Positions 9,224-17,615 of a DNA stretch of 45,092 nucleotides are shown here, piece after piece (position 1 is the first letter of the stretch; the number at the start of each line of letters is the position of its first letter). The DNA is from CAYLHX01 sp964383675 (GTDB taxonomy: Bacteria; Patescibacteriota; Gracilibacteria; UBA1369; LOWO2-01-FULL-3): positions 1 through 45,092 of the forward strand of contig CAYLHX010000012.1 in the NCBI GenBank assembly GCA_964383675.1, written 5' to 3'. The notes under the pieces are model-generated. The model saw only the letters and a program-made list of their open reading frames with translations, was not told where the DNA came from and searched no databases. Position numbers and translations under genes: made by a program.

Positions 9224-9702
9224 TGTACATTTTTAACATGATATATAAACTTTCTCATTCCCTCTGGATCTGGAGCGTCAAAAAATACCAGTGTCACATA
9301 AGAAGAAGGAGTGTTCACGGTTATAGTACCATAATCAAATACCTTTAAAGCTGCCCAAATTCCCTTTTCAGCCGTTTGAATATCGGAAATCTCACCAAAC
9401 ATAACCTCGGTTTCATTGCGAACGGTCAAATACTTCCAGTCTTCGTGAACAATACGCTGATTGGTTACGACAAACTTATCCAACCAATAGATCAAAGACA
9501 CATAAATTGTTACCAAAATGAAAAGGCCAAAAACAATCAAATGCAAAATTATATATGTTTTCTGAGAAAATGCCGACTGCAACAGGAAAAGCATCATAAA
9601 AAACGGAAAGGAACCGATAATTACCTTAACAATCCTGTAAATGAATGGAGTAGGGTGATGCCGATAAACTTGTAGGATATGTTCCCCTTCACGTAAGTGC
9701 AT
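9220..9702 (-). CDS. membrane protein with bacterial PH (YdbT/DUF304-like) domain
   Basis: The 160-aa protein has two hydrophobic helices (about residues 23-45 and 50-72) followed by a bacterial pleckstrin-homology-like domain. The segment DKFVVTNQRIVHEDW is the family's typical entry strand. Such proteins are widespread inner-membrane proteins of unclear role. Its stop codon overlaps the ruvB ATG, so the two are probably co-transcribed. It is divergent from the CPBP protease gene across 50 bp. Confidence 0.75.
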   Translation of the reverse strand: MHLREGEHILQVYRHHPTPFIYRIVKVIIGSFPFFMMLFLLQSAFSQKTYIILHLIVFGLFILVTIYVSLIYWLDKFVVTNQRIVHEDWKYLTVRNETEVMFGEISDIQTAEKGIWAALKVFDYGTITVNTPSSYVTLVFFDAPDPEGMRKFIYHVKNVQ

Positions 9703-9752
9703 AAAACTAGTAAAATTGCCAAGAAATTAACACTGTGACCTTATTTTAAAGC

Positions 9753-10493
9753 ATGAAAAAGTATTTTCAAGCCCCATGGACCTTAAAGGATACTCTAATA
9801 ATTTTCGTAACTGCCATAATCCTCTTATTAATAGCAACTTTTGCCCTAGAGTATCTAAGTCTAGAAGAATTAATTGCCGATAGCAACAAAAAAAGCCTTT
9901 TTCTCTTGGGCATCTTTATTACTCAATGGCTGCTCATTCTCATTCCGCTGCTAGCGCTGACCGCGATAAAATACCGCGCCAAGGCGGAGCATTTCGGCTT
10001 TAAGAAAGTAGGATTTTTAAAAACACTCGGTTACGTTTTACAGGGCTATTTAATCTACATAGCCGTAAGCATTATTATCACTATTCTCATACTTTACACG
10101 GAAATTAAAATTCCCGGTTATCAAATACAGGAAAAGCTTCTGCCGCTATTCGGCGACTCCACCTGGGAGCTACTACTTGCCGGAGGAATAATTATCGTAT
10201 TGGCGCCGATAATTGAAGAGATCTTCTTTCGAGGCTTCCTCCTGAGATCCTTGGCAAACAAAATAGGTCTTTTCTATGGAAGTGCTATAGCGGCCTTGAT
10301 CTTCGCCATCTTTCACCTGCAACCTACAAACATTATCCCAATCTTCATACTTGGCTTAATAATAAATTCAATAGTAATTCGCAGTCAGTCTATTGTTCCG
10401 GCAATCGCCTTTCACATGTTTAATAATTCCATCGCTTTTACCATCGAAGTGCTAATCTTGAAAGAGGTGATTTCAATAGAAAACCTTGTATAA
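9753..10493 (+). CDS. CPBP family intramembrane metalloprotease
   Basis: The 246-aa polytopic membrane protein has about seven hydrophobic segments. The CPBP/Abi (CAAX-protease-like) motifs are all present: EEIFFRGFLL (motif 1, EExxxR), FAIFHL (motif 2, FxxxH) and HMFNN (HxxxN). Glutamates and histidines of these motifs coordinate the catalytic metal in characterised homologues. The substrate cannot be told; roles in the family include CAAX-type processing and bacteriocin immunity. No Shine-Dalgarno precedes the ATG. The last codons overlap the likely -35 of the tRNA-Arg promoter. Confidence 0.88.
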   Translation: MKKYFQAPWTLKDTLIIFVTAIILLLIATFALEYLSLEELIADSNKKSLFLLGIFITQWLLILIPLLALTAIKYRAKAEHFGFKKVGFLKTLGYVLQGYLIYIAVSIIITILILYTEIKIPGYQIQEKLLPLFGDSTWELLLAGGIIIVLAPIIEEIFFRGFLLRSLANKIGLFYGSAIAALIFAIFHLQPTNIIPIFILGLIINSIVIRSQSIVPAIAFHMFNNSIAFTIEVLILKEVISIENLV

Positions 10494-10515
10494 GAAAGGT
10501 TTATTGTAGTATAAA
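10486..10515 (+). promoter_or_regulatory. promoter of tRNA-Arg
   Basis: The -35 is TTGTAT (10486-10491), the spacer is 18 bp, and the -10 is TATAAA (10510-10515). It lies about 30 nt before the tRNA. The -35 sits inside the end of the protease gene. Confidence 0.5.
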
Positions 10516-10545
10516 AAACAGGCAATTATTTTCCAGATTCTTTAA

Positions 10546-10622
10546 GCCCGAGTAGCTCAGCTGGATAGAGCAGCGCCCTTCTAAGGCGAAGGTCACAGGT
10601 TCAAATCCTGTCTCGGGTACCA
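10546..10622 (+). tRNA. tRNA-Arg (anticodon TCT)
   Basis: The 77-nt gene folds into a complete cloverleaf. The acceptor GCCCGAG pairs with CTCGGGT, the D stem is GCTC/GAGC, the anticodon loop is CTTCTAA, and the T arm is ACAGG-TTCAAAT-CCTGT. CCA is encoded. It decodes AGA/AGG. Its 3' end lies 1 nt from the stop codon of the opposing M23-SLH gene. Confidence 0.97.
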
Positions 10623-10623
10623 T

Positions 10624-12537
10624 TTACTTCATCTTCAGCATCAAGCGATAAATTGCATCGGCAACCTCACCGCGACTCATGCCGTCGGCGGGTTTGAAGT
10701 AGCTGCCTTCAACAATGCCAAGTTCCTTGGCATAAGCGGCATATGGAGCAAACCATTGATCCTTTTCGACATCAATAAAGGGACGCATCTCAACCACCGG
10801 ATTCACATCAACCCCCATGCCATTGAAAAGAATTTTAAAGAATTCGGCGTGGTTTACAGTATTCGTAGGCTTAAAGGTTCCATCTGGATATCCGTCAACC
10901 ACCCCGTTTTTATAAGCGGTATAAAGATACTTACCGTACCACTCTTTCTCCGAAGTATCCGGGAAGGGTAGAGAACCTTCAGCAAGTGCCGATTTAATTC
11001 CCTCAAAAATAAATTTCAAAGCTTCTACACGGCTAACAGTCTGATCCGGCTTAAAGGTTCCATCAGGATAACCCGCCACAACTTTCTCGTTAACCAGGTA
11101 ACTCACAGCCTCATAGTATTTGTGATCAGAAGGCAAGTCGTTGAAAGCGGTTCCACCACCCTCAACGATCTCAAACCACTCGGAGTAATAATACTCGTCA
11201 TCATACTTAATCTTCAGACGATCCTTGCCGGGTTTGGCATTTTCCAGCTCACCGACGATTAATCCATCCTTATCGAAATCCACATAGCGAATAATTCCCA
11301 AACTTGAAGTTGAAAGATTCTTATCCGACTTCACAGAAATATCGTGCTCGAAGCTGCCCTCAAACACCTCACCGTATTGATCATAGCGCTTTACGATAAA
11401 AGTCGCGGGTTGATCGGTATAATATTGATCTTTCACCTCAATAACAAAGCTCAACTCCGGAGGATCCTTGGGTACCACTTCAACAGGATCTTCCTCATTG
11501 GCATCTTCATCTTCATCAACTTCACCGTCCTTCTCAACATCACTACTTTCAGCTGAGTCCTTCTCTGAATCCTTATTCACATAGGAAGAGGCACTGACAT
11601 CCGAATCGGCTGTGTCCGAACTAGTACTGTTGTCATCGTTTTCGGCATCATCTTCATAATCACTATAAACCGTATCGTCATCATCATACTTCTGAACGTA
11701 TTTCATGGGGTTGATAGTTGTCTCCTTAGCCTTATCTTGACCAAAACCCTCGTTTATAGCCGAAAAGAAATCCAAACCGGCTTCGGAAATCTCAGACCAG
11801 CTAAAAGGCCAAAAAGGATGCCAAGGAGCATAATCGTTATCAATCTGAAAATGCAAATGCGGAGTGGTAGCCGTCCCGGTTTCGCCGGAAGTTGCTATCT
11901 GCTGACCTTTTGTGACCACATCGCCATCTTCGACCAAAACATCATTCAAGTGACTATAGGAAGAATAGATGGTCTCTTTATCATCTTTGTCATTCAAAGA
12001 AGGAAAATTGTTATGCTGAATAACAATATGATGACCGAACCCCGAACTTTGCGTAGAGGTTTTAATAACCGTACCATTAGCCATAGCATAAATAGGTGTA
12101 TCTTCAGGGATTTTAATATCCACCGCCGGATGAGAGCCGGAGTTTTCTAGACCATCCAAAAGATAAGTACCCATATAAGGCACGGAATAGGTAATCTTGG
12201 CCACACGAACGGCATCATCTTCCGCATCACCCCAAGTCAAGGAGTCAGTGCTGGTTTTAAGTTCCGCGGGGTCATAAAAAGGCAAATTCACCAGATCACT
12301 CGAGGAAAGAGAGTTGTAATCGGCATCCCATTTATCGGAACTTAGCTTCACCCAATTCGGTACTTTCTGTATTGGCGCAGTAGTTCCGTCAAAAGCTTCA
12401 TGCTCGGGAAAACCAAGTACACTCGTTCTAATCAAAAAAGAAATTCTATTATCCATCTGCATGGCAAATGTAAGTCCCATCACCAAAACAGCCACTAAAA
12501 TAGCCTTAAACTGATGCTTTTTAAAATCATTTGCCAT
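10624..12537 (-). CDS. M23 family metallopeptidase with three C-terminal SLH domains
   Basis: This is a predicted cell-surface peptidoglycan endopeptidase of 637 aa. An N-terminal signal anchor (about 10-27) is followed by an M23 lysostaphin-type domain (about 115-235). It carries zinc ligands H136/D140 (HPAVD) and H229 (HLH), plus the catalytic SYSH histidine at 196. A highly acidic Asp/Ser/Glu linker (about 285-352) leads to a beta-rich Ig-like region (360-460) and three SLH repeats (about 465-512, 525-572, 587-632). Two of these carry the motif GYPDGTFKP. SLH repeats normally attach proteins to pyruvylated wall polymers. All catalytic residues are present, so it may be active. A TGGTATAAT box and an A-rich leader with repeated AAACAAA units precede the ATG; there is no Shine-Dalgarno. 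Confidence 0.9.
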   Translation of the reverse strand: MANDFKKHQFKAILVAVLVMGLTFAMQMDNRISFLIRTSVLGFPEHEAFDGTTAPIQKVPNWVKLSSDKWDADYNSLSSSDLVNLPFYDPAELKTSTDSLTWGDAEDDAVRVAKITYSVPYMGTYLLDGLENSGSHPAVDIKIPEDTPIYAMANGTVIKTSTQSSGFGHHIVIQHNNFPSLNDKDDKETIYSSYSHLNDVLVEDGDVVTKGQQIATSGETGTATTPHLHFQIDNDYAPWHPFWPFSWSEISEAGLDFFSAINEGFGQDKAKETTINPMKYVQKYDDDDTVYSDYEDDAENDDNSTSSDTADSDVSASSYVNKDSEKDSAESSDVEKDGEVDEDEDANEEDPVEVVPKDPPELSFVIEVKDQYYTDQPATFIVKRYDQYGEVFEGSFEHDISVKSDKNLSTSSLGIIRYVDFDKDGLIVGELENAKPGKDRLKIKYDDEYYYSEWFEIVEGGGTAFNDLPSDHKYYEAVSYLVNEKVVAGYPDGTFKPDQTVSRVEALKFIFEGIKSALAEGSLPFPDTSEKEWYGKYLYTAYKNGVVDGYPDGTFKPTNTVNHAEFFKILFNGMGVDVNPVVEMRPFIDVEKDQWFAPYAAYAKELGIVEGSYFKPADGMSRGEVADAIYRLMLKMK

Positions 12538-12571
12538 ATTTATGTTTGTTTTTGTTTTTAAAGATTATACA

Positions 12572-12580
12572 ATTATACCA
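12572..12580 (-). promoter_or_regulatory. extended -10 promoter of the M23-SLH gene
   Basis: The minus-strand sequence TGGTATAAT has its -10 at 12572-12577. A second TATAAT lies at 12564-12569. No strong -35 is seen. Confidence 0.5.
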
Positions 12581-12603
12581 AATTCAAGCCTGAAAATCAA
12601 TCA

Positions 12604-13029
12604 ATGAGCATTACTAAAAGCACATCCGAAACCCTACAACTGGCCCGAAAAACAGCGGAAAAAGTCGGAGACGGTAGAATCATTTGCCTATATGGTGACC
12701 TGGGAAGCGGCAAAACCACCTTCACCAAAGGACTGACAAGTGCTTTAGGCATTAACGAATTCCAAGTCAAAAGCCCTACCTATACCTATATTCGCAAATA
12801 TATAAACTCCGAGAATCGTTCAATTTACCACATCGACCTTTATCGCATAGATACGGTGGACCATTTAATGCTGGAAGAAATAAACGAGTTATTCCAAAAT
12901 CCCCAAAGCATAATAATTATTGAGTGGGCAGACAAAATCTCTGAACATCTACCCAAAAAGAGGCTGGACATCAGCTTCCGGTATTTAGACGAGCACAGTC
13001 GAGAAATAACTCTAGTAGAGCATGAATAA
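12604..13029 (+). CDS. tsaE: tRNA threonylcarbamoyladenosine biosynthesis ATPase TsaE
   Basis: TsaE is the small P-loop ATPase required with TsaB and TsaD to make t6A37 in ANN-decoding tRNAs. The 141 residues match the family length. Walker A is GDLGSGKTT (31-39). The switch-like segment KSPTYTYIRKY and the HIDLYRID and IIIIEWADK motifs are family hallmarks. The gene overlaps the downstream HD gene by 8 nt. The other t6A genes are not in the window. Confidence 0.95.
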   Translation: MSITKSTSETLQLARKTAEKVGDGRIICLYGDLGSGKTTFTKGLTSALGINEFQVKSPTYTYIRKYINSENRSIYHIDLYRIDTVDHLMLEEINELFQNPQSIIIIEWADKISEHLPKKRLDISFRYLDEHSREITLVEHE

Positions 13030-13612
13030 GAAAGAGATTGAGCAAATCCATAAGAAATTTCGTGTTCCGAAACATGTTGTGAAGCACATGGAGACGGTAG
13101 CCAAAGTTGCCGAACAATTGTCTCAAAAGTTTGAAAACAAAAACATAAGACTAGACAAAGAGAAACTTATTACCGCCGCATTACTGCATGACACCCTAAG
13201 GATCTGTGACTTCAGGGACTTTGACCCACGCAAAATGCCTCAAGAAGTAAATAAAGAGGACGTTGAAGTTTGGCAAAAGTTGAGAATTAAATACGGAGAA
13301 ATCGGACATGCACGCGCCATGTCGGACTACCTATATGAAATCAACGAGTCGGAACTAGCCAACTTGGTCCTAAAACATGACTTCAAACAAATTGATAATC
13401 TTCACACCTGGGAAGAAAAACTTATCTACTACAGCGACAAAAGAGTAGATCATGACCGAATCGTCGACCTCGACACCAGATTTACGGAAGGTGCCAAGCG
13501 AAATCGTAAAAGCACGGAGAAAAGTAGCGAAAGAGACGAGATAGTAGCAAAAGTCTACCTTCTTGAAAAAGAAATCGAAGTACTCGTGGGATCCGTCAAA
13601 GATCTCAGCTAA
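13022..13612 (+). CDS. HD-domain hydrolase-like protein
   Basis: The 196-aa soluble protein has an HD phosphohydrolase pattern: a first histidine in KHMETV (H22), the HD pair at LLHDTLR (H56-D57), a later KHDF, and an aspartate in YYSDKRVDHDRIVDL. This arrangement suggests a metal-dependent phosphohydrolase acting on a nucleotide-like substrate, as in the YqeK and related families; the substrate is unknown. It overlaps tsaE by 8 nt (start within the tsaE stop region), which implies an operon. Its last 8 nt overlap the convergent 3D-domain gene. Confidence 0.75.
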   Translation: MNKKEIEQIHKKFRVPKHVVKHMETVAKVAEQLSQKFENKNIRLDKEKLITAALLHDTLRICDFRDFDPRKMPQEVNKEDVEVWQKLRIKYGEIGHARAMSDYLYEINESELANLVLKHDFKQIDNLHTWEEKLIYYSDKRVDHDRIVDLDTRFTEGAKRNRKSTEKSSERDEIVAKVYLLEKEIEVLVGSVKDLS

Positions 13613-14963
13613 AAAGCTTGTTCAAAGCCTCTAAAGTAGCGGGCCCAACTCGACCGGCTCCGGTATCCTCGGCGCTTTTAATAATACCGTTGGCAATCTG
13701 AAAGTCTAAAACAGCCTGTTCGGTAACCGGGCCGAAGTAATCGGTAATCAAAGCACCTTTGAAATAGCCGGCATCACTCAAAAGGGACTGTAAAATCTCC
13801 ACGTCCGGCGAAACGACACCAAGATCAAGTTCTTTGGTTAACACCTTCGGAGAACCATCCTCATTCTTTGGAGCCGATGAAGAGAATCCGGAACTGAAAG
13901 GCACATCGGCGCTAGCCAGCTGAATCTGAGGGTTAACAATCTCATCCTCGGGCATTACACGCCACATATTTGCCTCCACCAAAGCCAAAGTGGTAAAATT
14001 ACGAGACACGATAATCTCATTCATCCGATCTCTGGTTTTAGGCCCAAAAATACCAGCTCCCACCGACTCTTTATCTCCAACCAAAGACTGTGACTGCTGG
14101 AACTTAAAAACAGCATGCTCAGTCAATTCATCATAAACCCCGGTGAATTCACCCTTATAGTAATTAAGAAGACTAAGTTCTTTCTGCAGAGCCAAAACCT
14201 CTTCACCACTATCACCAGACTTCAAATCAGCTCCCAGAGTATTAGATGTAGTCACCTCGGGAACAGAATTTTCAACATTGGGAGTATCATGAGCCTCTTC
14301 TTGAATAACAGGCTCTTCGACCACGGTAGGCTCCGGAACTTCAGGCGTAGCCTCTGCCAACTGGACGGTGGTTGGAGCGGAACAGTCACTAGCAGCCTTT
14401 TCATTAGGATCATAGCCATCTAAGGTAATAGCCTCCGCTAAGTCATCATTAACTCCGTAAACAGTAACATCAATAACACGACGTCCCCAATTTAAAGCAC
14501 GTGTAAGTCCGGCATCACCATAACCCATCCAGATATCCAAATAGCCATCAATCTCACTGCCGGGAGTGTCCACAATAGCGCCGCCACGATCATGAACGGC
14601 AACTATACCAATCCCCGGAATATACATTTTAGTACCAAAAGCATAACTCTTAGGTGCCGCCACCATACCCGGATACACCGGAGTACCGTCGGCACTGTTC
14701 ACACCACTACCATTTAAACGAATATCCCCCTCATAACTACCGGTCACGTAATAACTCTGACATGGCAACGGCGAGTAATAAGCGGAAATAGAAAAGGTCT
14801 GAGTCATCGGATAAAGCTCATTACTTTCCTCCGCCGAGGCCACAAAAGAATCCGCCTCGTAAAGATCACTATGCGAGGCCACATAAGGGCTAATCGCCAA
14901 CACAGACGAAGCGACGAAAGCCGAATCAACAATTAACCAAAATAGTAGTTTTTTTATTTTCAT
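13605..14963 (-). CDS. secreted 3D-domain protein with two peptidoglycan-binding domains
   Basis: The 452-aa exported protein has a signal peptide (KKLLFWLIVDSAFVASSVLA). A 3D domain follows (about 85-170), with its aspartates in HDRGG, DGYLDIWMG and IDVTVYG; this double-psi barrel is related to MltA/RlpA lytic enzymes. A Pro/Glu linker (about 200-240) leads to two PG_binding_1 repeats (about 246-312 and 380-452). These have DSGEEVLALQKELSLLNYY...FGPKTR and SPDVEILQSLLSDAGYF...VGPATLEALNKLF. It probably binds or cleaves peptidoglycan. The last codons overlap the convergent HD gene. The leader is long, A-rich and lacks a Shine-Dalgarno. Confidence 0.85.
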   Translation of the reverse strand: MKIKKLLFWLIVDSAFVASSVLAISPYVASHSDLYEADSFVASAEESNELYPMTQTFSISAYYSPLPCQSYYVTGSYEGDIRLNGSGVNSADGTPVYPGMVAAPKSYAFGTKMYIPGIGIVAVHDRGGAIVDTPGSEIDGYLDIWMGYGDAGLTRALNWGRRVIDVTVYGVNDDLAEAITLDGYDPNEKAASDCSAPTTVQLAEATPEVPEPTVVEEPVIQEEAHDTPNVENSVPEVTTSNTLGADLKSGDSGEEVLALQKELSLLNYYKGEFTGVYDELTEHAVFKFQQSQSLVGDKESVGAGIFGPKTRDRMNEIIVSRNFTTLALVEANMWRVMPEDEIVNPQIQLASADVPFSSGFSSSAPKNEDGSPKVLTKELDLGVVSPDVEILQSLLSDAGYFKGALITDYFGPVTEQAVLDFQIANGIIKSAEDTGAGRVGPATLEALNKLFS

Positions 14964-15004
14964 TTTTATTTTTAGTTTTGTTTTTGATTTTTTTAAATCT
15001 CACC

Positions 15005-15015
15005 ATTATACCACA
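15005..15015 (-). promoter_or_regulatory. extended -10 promoter of the 3D-domain gene
   Basis: The minus-strand sequence TGTGGTATAAT has its -10 at 15005-15010. It is preceded by a T run and has no evident -35. About 41 nt of A-rich leader separate it from the ATG. Confidence 0.6.
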
Positions 15016-15080
15016 AAAAAAAGATCCTGCGGCCAATATAGGGTTGCGGAAAGCTTAATAATGTTTTCTAATTAAAAATC

Positions 15081-17561
15081 CTAAACCGCACCAATTCGGC
15101 GCAAAATCTCACGCTCAACAAAGTCACGGTCACGACCATACTTCAGACGGGACAATTGTTTATAGGCCTCGGCAGCCTCCTTGTCACCTTCTTCAGTGTA
15201 TGGGTTTACCGGAATAATTGAAAAGGGGCGACTTGGCTGAGTATCAATAGAAAGCTTCATCACCGCCTTATACTTATCAATACTAATCAGATCCTGATCA
15301 CTAAAAACGGGCGCCATCTCCTTAGCCATCTCCTCAGCATCCTGAGCACCGATCTTGTAACACATCATCGACCCCACGTTACCGAATACCGCATCTTTCA
15401 GATTAACTTTCTTGCCCTTGCCGCCACCTTGATCATCAATCTGCGCCAAATACTGATGGGCAATATTAAGTCCCAAGCGGTATTTTCTGGCCTCGGAAAG
15501 AATAGACTCAATGCTCTCAGTTACGTAATTCTGGAACTCATCGATATAGAGGAAGAAATCCTGACGCTCATTTTTTGGTATCTTTTCACGTTTCAAAGCA
15601 GCCATTTGGATTTTTTGTACAATAATCAAACCCAGTAGCTTTGAGTTCACTTCACCCACCGAACCTTTGGAAAGATTCATAAGTAGAATTTTTCGATCTT
15701 GCATCACTTCCGCAAAATCAAAGGCCGACTTAGCTTGACCAATAATATTCCTCATCATTGTATTGGTCACAAATTGACCGAATTTAGCCGCAAAGTAGGG
15801 GATCATCTCCTGCTTCTCTCGTGCGCCCGTCTTGGCCATCTGGTGATCCCAGAAAGATGCCACAACCGGATTGGTAACATGTTGACGCTTGATCTTAGCG
15901 AAATCATCATCGGTAAAGAGGCGTACAATATCGGTCAAAGCACCGCCGGCGGGATCAGACATCAAAGTAAGACAACCATTTCGGAAATAGTCCTGAATAC
16001 GCGGACCAAAGACCTCTTCGTCAAACAACTTGATCATAATGTTCATGGCATCCAAAGCCACCAGCTCCTTCTCCTCCCAAGTATCACCTTCAAGAAGATT
16101 AAGACCTAGAGGGCGCTCCATATCCGAAGGATCGAAATAAATTACATCATCCGCTCTTTCACGAGGTATAAACGGCAGAATATCTTCAATCAGCGAGCCG
16201 TGCGGGTCCACCACACAAAGACCATCACCATTTTTCAAGTCTTGACGTATCATCACCTGTAAAACCGACGATTTACCGGTACCGGTTTGTCCAATTACAT
16301 AAAAATGCCTAAAACGGTCATCGCGCTTCATTCGAATCTCCTTCTTTACACCACGATAAATATTGTGGCCCAACAAAAGACCTTCCGTAGGAATATTGGG
16401 TGGCGGAGGAGCAATCTTATAGTTTTGCCAGGCAATACAGGGATACTTGTTAAAGCGTATATTAGGAACATGATACAAGCTGGCCAATTCCATAGAAGAC
16501 AGAATCATGCGCTTTCCGGTAAGCCATTGATAAAAGTTCCTTCTGAAATTACGAAAAATATAATTGGTAACAAGGTAACGATTGCTATGCCAGCGCGTAT
16601 AGTCCATCTCGTTGCCGCGCGAAAACGAATATTGCGTAAACGCCCCGCGCATAGAAACCAGATTAGTATGAGCCTCGGTTTTAGTTGGAGCGGCAGAAAC
16701 CATGCGGATAATCGTATCAAAACCCAGACGAGAATTCTTTTCCTCAATCGCCTTTACCTCTTCGTCGGTAATAGGTGTAGTACGTGTGCTAACGCCATCT
16801 TTATCCATATTTAAAGCCGTATCCGAACCGGTAAAGATAAGCTCGATAATCGCGCGAATCCAAGTTAGGGGATTCCACCAAGCAATATCGGTAACTTTGT
16901 TCTGAAAAATCTTCTCAGCCTTCTTGCGCCCCTCTTCTTGCCAGCCGTTCTGCCTTGGGCGAATCATTATCTGAATAGCCGCCCCCGCATCTCTATCAAT
17001 TTTAGAGAGCGAGTTAATAATACCGTTAATCGGGTCAGCCTTCATTTGCTCATAAGTCCTGACCGGCACCCAAAAGGGCTTGGTATTAAGAATATAAGCT
17101 GACACAACCTCGCTATTTGGCTTAAAAATATTATAATCTTCAACACGCTCAACATACACATCAGGATAAAAACCGGTAATCTGCTTTTCAACAATCGGCA
17201 CCAAGTTACTTGGACAAACAATGAAAAAGTGAACCTCACCATCCAAAACGGCATACTCGAAAGATATAAAATCCTGGGAAGTAAAAACCTTATACCACTC
17301 TTTTGTATACAAACTATGCAAGGACTCATAGAATTGAGTCATCACGCCACAAGCGATCTCCTTAAAATCTTTTTGAGTGGAATATTGCTCCCCCTCAACC
17401 TCACGATCCTCCTTCGACTCCTTTTTGGGCACACGCAGATCGAGAAAAACCATATTCATCGAACGCTCGACATTAATTCGATAACGAACAAACATAATCA
17501 CCATAAAAACCAAGCCCAGGGCCGCCAGTGAAATCAAAGTAATTATCAACCAATTGATCAT
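15081..17561 (-). CDS. membrane-anchored VirD4/TraG-like ATPase, paralogue 1
   Basis: The 826-aa protein has one N-terminal transmembrane helix (about 5-27). A long beta/alpha region (about 70-400) is followed by a RecA-like motor with Walker A GQTGTGKSS (about 422-430), VVDPHGSLIEDI, and Walker B FLYIDEFQNY (about 668-676). The nearby SEARKYRLGLNIAHQY segment is typical of the TraG/TraD C-terminal region. These features place it with type IV coupling-protein or HerA-type DNA pumps. Such stand-alone ATPases are frequent in CPR genomes, but their substrate is not established. The paralogue at 37689 has the same architecture. No relaxase or VirB channel genes are present, so a conjugation role is not supported here. 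Its promoter reads TGTTAAAAT; the leader has the form AACTAAAACGAAAA. Confidence 0.85.
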   Translation of the reverse strand: MINWLIITLISLAALGLVFMVIMFVRYRINVERSMNMVFLDLRVPKKESKEDREVEGEQYSTQKDFKEIACGVMTQFYESLHSLYTKEWYKVFTSQDFISFEYAVLDGEVHFFIVCPSNLVPIVEKQITGFYPDVYVERVEDYNIFKPNSEVVSAYILNTKPFWVPVRTYEQMKADPINGIINSLSKIDRDAGAAIQIMIRPRQNGWQEEGRKKAEKIFQNKVTDIAWWNPLTWIRAIIELIFTGSDTALNMDKDGVSTRTTPITDEEVKAIEEKNSRLGFDTIIRMVSAAPTKTEAHTNLVSMRGAFTQYSFSRGNEMDYTRWHSNRYLVTNYIFRNFRRNFYQWLTGKRMILSSMELASLYHVPNIRFNKYPCIAWQNYKIAPPPPNIPTEGLLLGHNIYRGVKKEIRMKRDDRFRHFYVIGQTGTGKSSVLQVMIRQDLKNGDGLCVVDPHGSLIEDILPFIPRERADDVIYFDPSDMERPLGLNLLEGDTWEEKELVALDAMNIMIKLFDEEVFGPRIQDYFRNGCLTLMSDPAGGALTDIVRLFTDDDFAKIKRQHVTNPVVASFWDHQMAKTGAREKQEMIPYFAAKFGQFVTNTMMRNIIGQAKSAFDFAEVMQDRKILLMNLSKGSVGEVNSKLLGLIIVQKIQMAALKREKIPKNERQDFFLYIDEFQNYVTESIESILSEARKYRLGLNIAHQYLAQIDDQGGGKGKKVNLKDAVFGNVGSMMCYKIGAQDAEEMAKEMAPVFSDQDLISIDKYKAVMKLSIDTQPSRPFSIIPVNPYTEEGDKEAAEAYKQLSRLKYGRDRDFVEREILRRIGAV

Positions 17562-17582
17562 TTTTCGTTTTAGTTTCTTCTT

Positions 17583-17591
17583 ATTTTAACA
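17583..17591 (-). promoter_or_regulatory. extended -10 promoter of VirD4-like paralogue 1
   Basis: TGTTAAAAT on the minus strand (-10 at 17583-17588) lies 21 nt before the ATG, in the short gap after aspS. A-rich leader follows. Confidence 0.4.
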
Positions 17592-17615
17592 AAAAAACGC
17601 CTTTTTTTCCACCAT

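Noticed and set aside
14990..15080. Terminator after the VirD4-like gene
   Set aside because: A T8 tract is present on the minus strand but the upstream stem does not pair well on that strand.
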